This document shows positions 1 to 8,172 of a stretch of DNA of 64,000 nucleotides, one piece after another. Below the pieces are notes generated by a model. The model did no database searches and had not been told where the DNA came from. It saw only the letters and a list, made by a program, of their open reading frames with translations. Each line of letters starts with the position of its first letter. Positions within the stretch are counted from its first letter, which is position 1. Location: NCBI RefSeq assembly GCF_900880625.1, contig NZ_CAAHFB010000001.1, positions 2,224,496 through 2,288,495 on the forward strand, in the 5' to 3' direction. The stretch comes from Halorhabdus rudnickae. Lineage in GTDB: Archaea; Halobacteriota; Halobacteria; Halobacteriales; Haloarculaceae. The translations under genes and the position numbers were made by a program.

Positions 1-264
1 GATCAGCCGTCTCCGTCCGACCCGATCGGCCAGCCGGCCGCCCAGGGCCGCCCCGGTCGCGGCACCCGCCATCGCCCCGCTGACGACGATCCCCTCAACC
101 AGCGGCGACATACTGAAGGTGTCGTTGATGAACAAGATCGCCCCGGAGATGATGCCGGTGTCGAAGCCGAACAACAGCCCGTTCAGCGCGGCCATCGCCG
201 AGACCAGGTAGACGAACCGATCACCGTCACCACTCAATACGCCACTTTCAACAGTTGTAGACAT
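1..264 (-). CDS. Sugar-porter MFS transporter, N-terminal part (runs off left edge)
   Basis: The reverse strand from the ATG at 262-264 reads 88 codons with no stop to the window edge. An acidic/polar N-terminus (MSTTVESGVL) is followed by a first membrane span containing NGLLFGFDTG, a second span, and the loop motif LADRVGRRR. GFDTG in helix 1 and D-R-x-G-R-R between helices 2 and 3 are signatures of the sugar-porter branch of the major facilitator superfamily, which imports sugars with protons. About 80% of the protein lies outside the window. Because it is close to the gluconate locus it may also serve sugar uptake, but the substrate cannot be read from this fragment. Confidence 0.85.
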   Translation of the reverse strand, partial: MSTTVESGVLSGDGDRFVYLVSAMAALNGLLFGFDTGIISGAILFINDTFSMSPLVEGIVVSGAMAGAATGAALGGRLADRVGRRRLI

Positions 265-500
265 TCGTTCGAGTGTCGCTAATTAGGACGGAAAAACGCT
301 CCGGAGATTCCCGACAAATACTACGGGAAACAATTCTTGGGGACTTCTATACGACAAAAACATCAAAAAATAACTTTGTATAGATTCTTTTTCTGGACGA
401 ACGTCTACCCCAAGAGAGTTGTTAACACTGAGAATGTTCCGGTACACACGGCGGATGGGCGCGCGTGATCCCGGCTCCGTCCCGGTCCGTTTCCCGGCCG

Positions 501-898
501 TCAGTTCGGACGGTCCTCGACACGCTCGATCGACCGGAAGACCGGTGAGGCGGTCGTCTCGACCGTCAGGTCGCCCCCGTCCGTGGCGCGGTAGGTGTAG
601 GCGAACGAGCCGTTCAGCTGGGGGTATCTTCCGGAAGTATACTGATCGGTTCCGTAGCGTGCTCCCCTCGGCGAAGACTGCTGTCCCGTTCAGGACCGTC
701 GTCCGGTGAGCGAACTCGCCACTCGATTCCCAGGAGGATACTTCCCGCGTCTTGGTGTCGGTTCCCGGATCGACGAGGCCCGTATACGTCAGAAACCCGC
801 CGAGGAGGTCGAGAAGTACCGCGACAGCGAGGAGCAGTTCGTCGTTCTCAACGATTCGTGCGCGGACCCGAAGGTCCCACCCACTCGTGCGGCCCCGA
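501..898 (-). pseudogene. DUF5305-like protein relic, frameshifted and truncated
   Basis: On the reverse strand a reading frame gives a transmembrane helix (LLLAVAVLLDLLGGFLTYTG), then LVDPGT, SSWESSGEF and NRSVYF. After a one-base shift near 635 it resumes as LNGSFAYTYRA and DGGDLTV, and stops at 501-503. This order matches, from memory, the N-terminal half of haloarchaeal DUF5305 membrane proteins, usually found next to signal-peptidase-like genes. No usable start codon precedes the helix (an in-frame TGA lies about 17 codons before it), and the C-terminal half is missing. Frameshift, no start and truncation make it a pseudogene. The family name is recollection; the broken frame is seen directly. 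Confidence 0.6.
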
Positions 899-1865
899 GC
901 TCTCTCTCTATCACCTCATAATGGTTGAGGGCCGTAGGGTGGTCGTGTTCAGAGACGCCGGTCCCATGCGGAAGATTCGATTTCGCCGGCAGCAGTTTCT
1001 CGGTAAGCGCTGCTGAAATAGTACGAAAACGAAAACGTTCTATTTATTATATGCGAAAATATGTTTTGGGCTTAGTTTCAAATCACATAGTGTTCGAATC
1101 TGTGAGCGGAGCCGTGACGTGAGCAGGCAGCGTTCAACGCTGGGTGTCATCGATGGCCATCACGGCGCTGGTGCCGTCGTCTTTCTCAGGAAGTTGGGCG
1201 AAAGACGCGTGAGAAATTACGCTCGTTTTGGTGGAAGTAACGTTGCGTACGGCAATTCGATAGTATCGCGGTCGACAGTGATGTACTGTCGATCGCGCTG
1301 TTTGTTCAGCTGCATCACGGTATTGACGACCGCAGCGTGATTCGGTGAGGGACCAGACTCCGACTGTCGATCGACTTTCTCAACGTCGGTGTGACCAGTC
1401 GAACTCGGCCATTAATCCACGAACATATAAAAAATAACAACAGTATTTGGAAATATAGGTAAGCTTGGTACACTGACTACTGAGCGTCATTCCTCGCCAC
1501 AGTGTTCGTTCTTGTTTAATAAATATTGTATCTATTTCGTCTAAATTTTCGCTGAGTATACGACGATTAGAACTAACCGTTCGCTGAGACAATCGTGTTC
1601 GGACATAGAGTGCTATACCGAATTGCCCCTCTTCAACTGCTTTTATCTCTGTTGTTCTGCGTGCAGTCACGTGAACCGCCTCATCTTCGGTTTCGAACTT
1701 CGCCTACACTCCAAATTTTACAACAACATGGTCGTAAAGTAGAGTGCTCTCGATGTGCCGGCGTTGATTACAACAATATGACTGTAAAGTACTGGCTACG
1801 AGTGGCGCATCACCGAACGAGGAACCGCTGGCAGCGACAAACAATCGGTTTCGAGGCGCGCCCGA
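899..1865. other. Gene-poor, partly AT-rich region with possible coding scraps
   Basis: No intact gene is convincing here. A short reverse-strand frame ending with TAA at 1217-1219 reads VVNTVMQLNKQRDRQYITV and then DRDTIELPYATLLPP. It has protein-like composition but only about 32 codons after its first ATG, so it may be the tail of a lost gene. The stretch 1400-1740 is clearly richer in A+T than the surroundings. Two near-identical sites lie at 1717-1791 (separate entry). Confidence 0.5.
1717..1791. repeat. Two 24-bp near-identical sites with TTAC-N12-GTAA dyads, 50 bp apart
   Basis: The 24-mers at 1718-1741 and 1768-1791 agree at 20 of 24 positions. Each contains an inverted repeat: TTTAC then 12 bases then GTAAA at 1717-1738, and TTAC then 12 bases then GTAA at 1768-1787. 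The centre-to-centre distance is 50 bp, about five helical turns, which would put two bound dimers on the same DNA face. They lie just past the 3' end of the IclR gene, so the regulated promoter is unclear. Confidence 0.45.
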
Positions 1866-2639
1866 TCAATAGTGTTCGTACTTGAGTGCGATGACGTTCG
1901 CCGTCTCCCGCAACGCTTCGACGAGTTCGGTTTCGATCCGGTCGGTCGTCACGCGGTGTTTCGGGCCGACGGTCGAAATCGCTGCGTTTTCGTCGTCGAC
2001 ATCAAGTGGGACCGCGACTGAACGGACGCCCTGAATGTGTTCCTCGTCTTCGACGGCGTATCCCTGCTCACGGATCCGGTCGACCTCTTCGAGCAGGGAT
2101 TCCCGATCAGTGATCGTCCGATCGGTCGCTTGTGGGAGCTCGAACGTTTCGATCACGTGGTCGATCTCCTCGGCAGACAACTGCGAGAGGAGCGCCTTTC
2201 CGAGGGCCGTCCAGTGGAGTCGATTGATCTGTCCCACCGGCGCGTTGTCCGATAACCCCTCGATGGGTTCTGTTCGATGTAGCAAGACACGCTGGTAGCG
2301 CTCCTCGTAGCCGATCGTTGCGACCTCCCCGACGGAATTCGAGAGTTTGTCCACCTGGGGCCGCGCGACGTGATAGAGGTCGATCTGCTTGCGGATCCGG
2401 CCACCGTGTTCGAGAAATTGGAGACTGAGCCGGTAGGCATCGTCGTCGGTCCGGACAACGTAGCCGAGTTCTTCGAGCGTTCGAAGATGGACGTCAACTG
2501 TGCTCTTGGGCAGATCGACTGTCCGTCCCAGTTCCGAGATGCCCATTGCATGATGCTCGGCTAACGCCTCGACGAGCGTGAACGATTTCTGTACAGCCTC
2601 GATGTGGTTGCCGGCCGGACCCGAGTTCCCCTCGTTCAT
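1866..2639 (-). CDS. IclR-family transcriptional regulator of the gluconate locus
   Basis: A protein of 257 aa from the ATG at 2639. The N-terminal winged helix-turn-helix (about residues 12-68, with MGISELGRTVDLPKSTVDVH) is followed by the IclR effector domain (about 80-255), including GLSDNAPVGQINRLHWTALG and the typical GVRSVAVPLDVDDE and ISTVGP segments. The frame stays open to an ATG at 2720, but the longer N-terminus (MLAELVGSVG) is unlike the family, so 2639 is preferred. It is transcribed away from the KDG kinase gene, with a shared upstream region. Haloarchaeal IclR proteins (for example XacR of Haloferax) control sugar-acid pathways, so control of the adjacent gluconate genes is a good inference. 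The effector is probably gluconate or KDG. Confidence 0.85.
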   Translation of the reverse strand: MNEGNSGPAGNHIEAVQKSFTLVEALAEHHAMGISELGRTVDLPKSTVDVHLRTLEELGYVVRTDDDAYRLSLQFLEHGGRIRKQIDLYHVARPQVDKLSNSVGEVATIGYEERYQRVLLHRTEPIEGLSDNAPVGQINRLHWTALGKALLSQLSAEEIDHVIETFELPQATDRTITDRESLLEEVDRIREQGYAVEDEEHIQGVRSVAVPLDVDDENAAISTVGPKHRVTTDRIETELVEALRETANVIALKYEHY

Positions 2640-3097
2640 GCGACCGACTGTCAACGGCTGCCCGGAAATCTCCTTCGGAACCAGCGGGAGACCCACCGAA
2701 CCGACGAGTTCCGCCAGCATTTCACGGGACCGAGGCTACCGTTCGACAGTATTGGACAGGACTGAGTTATCATGTCTGTTCCCTGTGCTCCTCCCCGATA
2801 TATGCTATTTTGCCCTTCTACGGTCGTAGTATCGGGGGCAGGGCCGAGATGTCGCCGATCGTGTGGTCATTCTGGTGCCAATCTTGTCCAACCTCATTGG
2901 ACGGTCTCTGTGCCGGGGGCGGCTTCTTATCCATTAATGATAATTGTGTCCTTTCTGCTGTCTGCCCATTTCGGGGTTCTGCGGTGTTTATCGGGGGAAC
3001 TGATGATCGTCCAATCGTGGTAGACGGTCCGCCGATACGGCTGTCCCAATCGCTCCCCGGAGGATTTATGCCAGCTCTCGTGCCAGTCGCGGATGTC
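2640..3097. promoter_or_regulatory. Divergent regulatory region between iclR and kdgK
   Basis: About 450 bp separate the divergent regulator and kinase starts. It holds an A+T-rich patch (CATTAATGATAATTG near 2934), a TATA-like GTGTTTATC near 2983, and GGAGGATTTATG at 3059-3070, which can be read either as a Shine-Dalgarno followed by an upstream ATG (3068) or as a TATA-like element 27 bases before the ATG at 3098. No obvious palindrome matching the one in front of gntP was found. Confidence 0.4.
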
Positions 3098-4051
3098 ATG
3101 CCTGATCTCGTCACGTTCGGCGAATCGTTGCTCCGGCTGGGGACTGATCCGGGTACACTGCTCGAAGAGACCGACGCGCTTGATGTCTATGTCGGCGGCG
3201 CGGAGGGGAACGTCGCTGTCGCCGCCCAGCGTCTCGGGATCGACGCGACGTGGCTCTCGAAGCTTCCGGCGACACCGCTTGGGCGGCGCATCGTTTCGAC
3301 GTACCGGTCCCACGGCGTCTCGCCTGTGGTGATGTGGGCCGACGACGGCCGGGTCGGGACGTACTATCTCGAGCGGGGGACCCAGCCGCGGGACTCACGG
3401 GTCGTGTACGATCGGGAGGGGGCAGCGATCAGGAGCGCGTCACCGAGCGAGTTGTCGATGGATCCGATCACCGAAGCCGGGGCCTTTCACGTTACGGGTA
3501 TTACGCCGGCCTTGTCCGAAACTCTCGCCGAGACGACGGGAGCGTTGCTGTCCGCGGCGGCCGAGGCCGACACGACGACGACCTTCGACGTGAACTACCG
3601 GTCGAACCTTTGGGACCCCTCGACGGCTGGCGAGACGATCGAACGGTTGCTCGTGGACGTCGACGTCCTGTTCGTCGCCGAACGGGACGCTCGTGCGGTA
3701 CTCGACGTCGACAGCGATCCCGACGCGATGGCACGAACCCTCGCCGAGGCGCACGATCTGGACCTCGTCGTCGTGACGCTGGGCGCTGACGGGGCACTCG
3801 CGTTCGACGGCTCCACGGTCCACCGGCAAGACGCGTTCGCGACTGAGACCGTCGATTCCGTCGGGGCGGGCGATGCGTTCGTCGGCGGCTTCCTCGCGTC
3901 GTGGCTCGATGGCGCGCCGGTGGCAGAGGCGCTGGAATGGGGGGTCGCGACCGCGGCGCTGAAACGGACGATCGAGGGTGATCTCGCCGTCGTCACCCCG
4001 GAGATGGTCGCGGACGTACGCGAGGCCAACCGTCGAGGGATTGACCGGTGA
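3098..4051 (+). CDS. kdgK: 2-keto-3-deoxygluconate kinase (PfkB/ribokinase family)
   Basis: Phosphorylates 2-keto-3-deoxygluconate (KDG) to KDPG in the semi-phosphorylative Entner-Doudoroff pathway. The 317-aa protein starts MPDLVTFGESLLRLGTD and has the N-terminal PfkB motif VYVGGAEGNVAVAAQRLG (about residues 30-47) and the C-terminal PfkB signature DSVGAGDAFVGGFLASW (about 250-266) with the catalytic Asp in GAGD. An ATG at 3068, 10 codons upstream and 4 bases after GGAGG, is an alternative start; the family alignment favours 3098. The gene is followed 47 bp later by gluconate dehydratase, which has its own TATA box. Confidence 0.88.
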   Translation: MPDLVTFGESLLRLGTDPGTLLEETDALDVYVGGAEGNVAVAAQRLGIDATWLSKLPATPLGRRIVSTYRSHGVSPVVMWADDGRVGTYYLERGTQPRDSRVVYDREGAAIRSASPSELSMDPITEAGAFHVTGITPALSETLAETTGALLSAAAEADTTTTFDVNYRSNLWDPSTAGETIERLLVDVDVLFVAERDARAVLDVDSDPDAMARTLAEAHDLDLVVVTLGADGALAFDGSTVHRQDAFATETVDSVGAGDAFVGGFLASWLDGAPVAEALEWGVATAALKRTIEGDLAVVTPEMVADVREANRRGIDR

Positions 4052-4063
4052 GCGGTTATGGGG

Positions 4064-4075
4064 AAAAATATAAAC
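4064..4075 (+). promoter_or_regulatory. TATA box of gnaD
   Basis: The sequence AAAAATATAAAC is centred about 28 bp before the GTG at 4099. This is the spacing expected for a leaderless haloarchaeal transcript and supports GTG 4099 as the gnaD start. Confidence 0.6.
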
Positions 4076-4098
4076 ACTAGAACTAGGAATTGTTCGGT

Positions 4099-5337
4099 GT
4101 GACACGCGACTACACACAGCTGCACGATCCGAACGCGGAGTACACGATGCGAGACCTCTCCTCGGGAACCATGGGGGTCGAGGTCGACCGCGGCCCGCGG
4201 GACGTCGAGATCACGGATGTCCAGACGACGATGGTCGATGGGAACTACCCGTGGACGCTGGTACGGGTGTATACCGATGCCGGAGTCGTCGGTACCGGCG
4301 AGGCGTACTGGGGTGCCGGCGTGCCCGAACTGATCGAGCGGATAAAGCCCTTCGTCGTCGGCGAGAACCCGCTGGACATCGACCGCCTCTACGAACACCT
4401 CATCCAGAAGATGTCCGGCGAGGGCTCGATCGAGGGCGTCACAGTCACCGCCATCTCGGGTATCGAGATCGCACTGCACGACCTCGCTGGGAAGCTTCTC
4501 GACGTCCCTGCCTACCAGTTGCTCGGCGGGAAGTATCGCGACGACGTCCGGGTCTACTGTGACCTCCACACCGAAAACGAGGCCGACCCCGAGGCCTGTG
4601 CCGACGAGGCCGAACGCGTCGTCGAAGAACTGGGCTACGACGCGATCAAGTTCGACCTCGACGTCCCCAGCGGCCACGAGAAGGATCGCGCCAACCGTCA
4701 TCTCCGGGATCCGGAGATCGAGCACAAGGTCGAGATCGTCGAGGCGGTCACCGAGCGTGTCGGAGACCGTGCGGACGTGGCCTTTGACTGTCATTGGACC
4801 TTCACGGGTGGGAGCGCCAAGCGCCTGGCGGCGGCCCTCGAACCCTACGACATCTGGTGGCTGGAAGACCCCGTTCCACCGGAGAACCACGACGTCCAGC
4901 GGGAGGTCACCCGAACGACGGCGACCACCCCGATCGCCGCCGGCGAGAACGTCTACCGCAAACACGGGATGCGACGCCTCCTCGAAGAGCAGGCCATCGA
5001 CATCGTCGCACCGGACGTCCCGAAGGTCGGCGGGATGCGCGAGTCACGTAAGATCGCCGACCTCGCCGATCTCTACTACGTGCCCGTAGCGATGCACAAC
5101 GTCGCCTCGCCGATCGGGACGATGGCTTCAGCCCAGGTCGGGGCGGCCATCCCGAACGCGCTGGCCGTCGAGTACCACTCCTACGAGCTGGGCTGGTGGA
5201 GCGACCTCGTCGAGGGATCGGTCATCGAGGACGGGTCGATCACGATCCCCGAGCGGCCGGGTCTCGGACTCACGCTGGATCTCGACGCCGTCGCTGAGCA
5301 CGCCGTCGACGGCGAGACGGTGTTCGACGAAGCATAG
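4099..5337 (+). CDS. gnaD: D-gluconate dehydratase (enolase superfamily)
   Basis: Dehydrates gluconate to 2-keto-3-deoxygluconate. The 412-aa protein has the mandelate-racemase/enolase layout: capping domain (about 35-150, with DAGVVGTGEAYWGAG), then a TIM barrel with three acidic Mg ligands in FDCHW (D230), WLEDP (E256) and AAGEN (E282), a Lys in IKFDLD (about 184), and MHN near 330. It closely resembles, from memory, the GnaD proteins of Haloarcula and Haloferax, including LHDPNAEYTMRDLS near the N-terminus. The GTG at 4099 is chosen because a TATA box lies 28 bp upstream. The locus context (KDG kinase, GntP, KDPG aldolase) supports gluconate; galactonate is an alternative or additional substrate. 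Confidence 0.88.
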   Translation: MTRDYTQLHDPNAEYTMRDLSSGTMGVEVDRGPRDVEITDVQTTMVDGNYPWTLVRVYTDAGVVGTGEAYWGAGVPELIERIKPFVVGENPLDIDRLYEHLIQKMSGEGSIEGVTVTAISGIEIALHDLAGKLLDVPAYQLLGGKYRDDVRVYCDLHTENEADPEACADEAERVVEELGYDAIKFDLDVPSGHEKDRANRHLRDPEIEHKVEIVEAVTERVGDRADVAFDCHWTFTGGSAKRLAAALEPYDIWWLEDPVPPENHDVQREVTRTTATTPIAAGENVYRKHGMRRLLEEQAIDIVAPDVPKVGGMRESRKIADLADLYYVPVAMHNVASPIGTMASAQVGAAIPNALAVEYHSYELGWWSDLVEGSVIEDGSITIPERPGLGLTLDLDAVAEHAVDGETVFDEA

Positions 5338-5737
5338 CTTCGTCGGACTCGACAGGCGAGCGGGGCGAGCCTGTCGGCGTTCGATCCGGCCTGAGCCGGA
5401 TCGAATCGGCAAATCTCCGATTTGACTCATTCGACGAGGCGTAACCTCGTAGGACTCGACAATCTTCGATTTTCGGCGTTCGATCCCGCGTAGCGGGACC
5501 GGGCTGCTCAAGCTTTGCTTGACGGTGTTCGATCCGGCCTGAGCTGGCCTGAGGGCGCTGACCGGCCGAGTGGCTGTGGTCTGAGAGACGCGAAACGCAG
5601 TCGTCGGGCGGTGACCAAATGCCACGTCCCCATCGCCGTGAACGCGAAGGCGTCTCGCCTGCCGGATGTCAGCGGATCTGAACGGTTTATAAACGACCAT
5701 AATTTTTAAGTACCAACTGCATACAGTTTGAGACGGT
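5338..5737. repeat. Chain of short hairpins with conserved linkers
   Basis: No gene is visible. From 5345 to about 5540 the DNA is a chain of perfect or near-perfect inverted repeats: 5350-5376, 5381-5404, 5410-5424, 5434-5450, 5461-5471, 5485-5497 and 5509-5521. Between them the linkers repeat: GGACTCGACA at 5345 and 5452, and CGGCGTTCGATCC at 5375 and 5474 with a variant near 5523. The linkers are conserved and the stems are not. The segment follows gnaD and could also terminate its transcript. The last 200 bp hold the gntP promoter. Confidence 0.6.
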
Positions 5738-5753
5738 ATGGTAGTCATACCAT
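5703..5753 (+). promoter_or_regulatory. gntP promoter with palindromic operator candidate
   Basis: A TATA-like TTTTTAAG at 5703-5710 is followed by the perfect dyad ATGGTA-GTCA-TACCAT at 5738-5753. The expected transcription start (about 5734) lies just in front of the dyad, so a protein bound there would block initiation. The nearby IclR protein is the natural candidate, but no copy was found at the other promoters of the locus. Confidence 0.5.
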
Positions 5754-7150
5754 TACAAATGACGGAGTTCGTGCACAGCCCGCTGATTACCTTTGTGTTA
5801 GGATTGATTGCGGTCATCGCGTTGCTGGTCTGGCTCGATCTACCCCCGTTCGTGGGGTTGATCATGTCGGCGTTCTTCGTCGGCATCATCAACTCCGTAT
5901 TCGTCGCGGATTTCACTGCCTCCGATGCGGCCGGCCAAGTCGCGACGGCCTTCGGGAACGGGATGGCGGGGATCGGGATCCCAATCTTGATGGCGGCGAT
6001 CATCGGCAAGGGGATGCTCGAAAGCGGTGCGGCCCAGCGAATCGTCCGGGGTTTTCAGAACGTGCTCGGCGAGGAAAACTCCGATATTGCGCTGCTTGGG
6101 AGCAGCTCGCTGCTCGCGATCCCGGTGTTTTTCGATAGTGTGTTCTACCTCATGGCGCCGCTTGCGCGTTCGATGCGTGCACGTTTGGGTCGTGACTACA
6201 CGCTCTTCATCGTTGTCGTCGGGACAGGGGCCGCTGCGGCGCACGTATTCGTCCCGCCGACGCCCGGTCCGCTCGCGGTCGCCGATCAGATCGGGAGCGA
6301 TCTCGGGATGACGATCGTCATCGGGTTGGTTACTGCGATCCCGGCGGCGGCTGTGACCGGTCTCGTTTACGGCCGATGGATCAACCGCCGTCTCGACATC
6401 CCGTTGCGGGACACGATGGCAACCTCGACCGAGGAGCTACAGGAAGTCGCAGACCGGCCGACCAGTGACCTTCCGAGCGTACTCGAATCGGTCGCTCCGA
6501 TCTTTCTGGCCGTCGTGCTTATCGCGTCCGCGACTGCGGTCGACACGTTTCAGGAAGTCGCTCCTGCACTGGAGGCATTCCAACCATACACCAATTTCCT
6601 CGGCGACAAGAACGTCGCACTGACGATCGCTGCGCTCGCGGCGGCATACACGTTTTACCGCTTCGACGATATGGATCGCCAGGCGTGGAGTGATGAACTC
6701 ACCGAGGCGCTGAAAAGTGGTGGGAACATCGCCGCGATCACGGCAGCCGGCGGGGCCTTCGGCGCGCTGCTCGCGGCCTCGGGGATCGGCAACTACCTCG
6801 CGGACGCTCTCCAGGGCGTCGGCATTGGACTGATCGTGACGGCGTGGCTGATCGCCGCGATCGTCCGGATCGCACAGGGATCGGCCACTGCCGCGATGCT
6901 GACCGCCGCCGGGATCATGGCGCCGCTTACCGGCCAGCTCGCGGTCCACCCTGCGTACCTGGTCATGGCGATCGGTGCCGGCGGAAACATCTGCTCGTGG
7001 TTCAACGACTCCGGGTTCTGGCTCGTCAGCGAGATCGGAGGTCTCACCAAGACCGAGACGCTCAAAACCTGGACCGTCCTCACCACGATCATCTCGGTCA
7101 GCGGTCTCATAACGGTCTTGATCGTTTCGACGATCTTCCCATTGGCATGA
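5738..7150 (+). CDS. gntP: GntP-family gluconate permease
   Basis: A 470-aa polytopic membrane protein that would import gluconate with protons. About 12 hydrophobic spans are visible, with the family hallmark AHVFVPPTPGPLAVADQIG (about residues 167-185), IPVFFDSVFY, and a C-terminal GAGGNICSWFNDSGFWLVSE typical of GntP. Two starts are possible: ATG 5738, which would sit about 4 bases from the predicted transcription start and inside the palindrome, or ATG 5759 (MTEFVHSPLI). It lies between the dehydratase and the KDPG aldolase. Family assignment is strong; gluconate as substrate rests on family plus context. Confidence 0.88.
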   Translation: MVVIPLQMTEFVHSPLITFVLGLIAVIALLVWLDLPPFVGLIMSAFFVGIINSVFVADFTASDAAGQVATAFGNGMAGIGIPILMAAIIGKGMLESGAAQRIVRGFQNVLGEENSDIALLGSSSLLAIPVFFDSVFYLMAPLARSMRARLGRDYTLFIVVVGTGAAAAHVFVPPTPGPLAVADQIGSDLGMTIVIGLVTAIPAAAVTGLVYGRWINRRLDIPLRDTMATSTEELQEVADRPTSDLPSVLESVAPIFLAVVLIASATAVDTFQEVAPALEAFQPYTNFLGDKNVALTIAALAAAYTFYRFDDMDRQAWSDELTEALKSGGNIAAITAAGGAFGALLAASGIGNYLADALQGVGIGLIVTAWLIAAIVRIAQGSATAAMLTAAGIMAPLTGQLAVHPAYLVMAIGAGGNICSWFNDSGFWLVSEIGGLTKTETLKTWTVLTTIISVSGLITVLIVSTIFPLA

Positions 7151-7482
7151 CGATTCTGAAACCACCCGCGGAGCGAGGAGCGATTGCGCGATCGACCACT
7201 TGAGGCGTTGGCGCCGCCAGTCAGACCTCTCTCCGTGACACATGGGTGGTCCCCGACAGGCACGCTCCGGAAGGTATCGACTGGTCCTCAGCGGCACCAT
7301 TTCTCCATCAGAACGGCTCGTGTCACTGACGAGCGGCCGCTCTGTACAAACGCGCCCGTGACCGTGTCCTGGGCGGTCGAGAAGATGATTCGTTTTCTCC
7401 GGTAGACACGCTTACTGACGGCCGAAGACTCGAACCGTCCTCGCGGCGGTCGGCAGGAAGTCGGCGGCGTCCCGACCGACGT
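7151..7482. other. Intergenic region between convergent gntP and KDPG aldolase genes
   Basis: About 330 bp between two converging genes. No coding frame, tRNA or strong hairpin stands out. Confidence 0.5.
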
Positions 7483-8124
7483 TCAGGCCTGTGCGTCCTC
7501 GACCGCGGAGACAAAACGCTCGGCCTGCGCTCGGACGGCATCGAAATCACGTCGTTCGATCGCGTCGTGGTCGACGAGTGCACTCCCTGCACCGACGACG
7601 GTGGCCCCTGCGTCGAAGAACGCCCCGACGTTGTCCGTATCGACCCCGCCGGTCGGCATCAACGGGAGGTCCCCAAGCGGTGCCTGGATCGCGCTGAGAT
7701 GGCCTGGCCCGACCGTCCCAGCGGGGAACACCTTCAACAAGTCGGCACCGGATTCCGCTGCCCGGAGGGCCTCCGTCGGCGTCATGATTCCCGGGGCGGC
7801 GAGCGTGTCGTATCGGTGTGCCGTCTCGATGACGTCCGGCTCCAGGGTCGGGCCGACGACGAACGCCGCACCCGCGTCGATCATCGCCCGCGCGGTAGCC
7901 GCGTCGAGTACCGATCCAGCTCCGACGAGCACGTTCTTGTCTTCGAACGCTTCGGTCACCCGCGCGACGATGTCCGCAGCGTTTCGGACATCGGCGGTGA
8001 TCTCGACCGCCTCGACGCCGCCGTCTTGCAGTCCGGCCACCGTCTCGACCATAGCGTCGGGATCGACGTTTCGAAGCACCGCTACGACTCCACTCTCTTC
8101 GAGGCGTCGGCGTACCGCAGTCAT
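7483..8124 (-). CDS. eda: 2-keto-3-deoxy-6-phosphogluconate (KDPG) aldolase
   Basis: Cleaves KDPG to pyruvate and glyceraldehyde 3-phosphate, the last step of the locus. A 213-aa class I aldolase barrel: VEITAD carries the catalytic Glu (E41), and ADLLKVFPAG carries the Schiff-base Lys (K131). GAGSVLD, GIMTPTEAL and MPTGGVDTDN (phosphate binding) are all typical. The ATG at 8124 is chosen because a TATA box (8143-8155) lies 26 bp upstream. A longer frame reaching back into the neighbouring IS element is not part of the gene. Length matches bacterial Eda proteins (about 210 aa). Confidence 0.92.
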   Translation of the reverse strand: MTAVRRRLEESGVVAVLRNVDPDAMVETVAGLQDGGVEAVEITADVRNAADIVARVTEAFEDKNVLVGAGSVLDAATARAMIDAGAAFVVGPTLEPDVIETAHRYDTLAAPGIMTPTEALRAAESGADLLKVFPAGTVGPGHLSAIQAPLGDLPLMPTGGVDTDNVGAFFDAGATVVGAGSALVDHDAIERRDFDAVRAQAERFVSAVEDAQA

Positions 8125-8142
8125 GCTTGCGATGACGGCAAT

Positions 8143-8155
8143 CTCATATAAATAA
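8143..8155 (-). promoter_or_regulatory. TATA box of KDPG aldolase gene
   Basis: On the reverse strand CTTATTTATATGA is centred about 26 bp before the start codon at 8124, as for a leaderless transcript. The IS element end begins only about 20 bp further upstream, so any upstream activator site may have been displaced. Confidence 0.6.
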
Positions 8156-8172
8156 GTTGGTGTCTGCCGACG

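Noticed and set aside
3595..4965. Long reverse-strand open frame of 456 codons antisense to kdgK and gnaD
   Set aside because: It mirrors two well-supported genes; high-GC codon bias leaves the antisense frame free of stops. No family-like sequence.
5345..5540. CRISPR array
   Set aside because: Repeats are not of constant length or spacing, spacers are themselves palindromic, and no cas gene is near.
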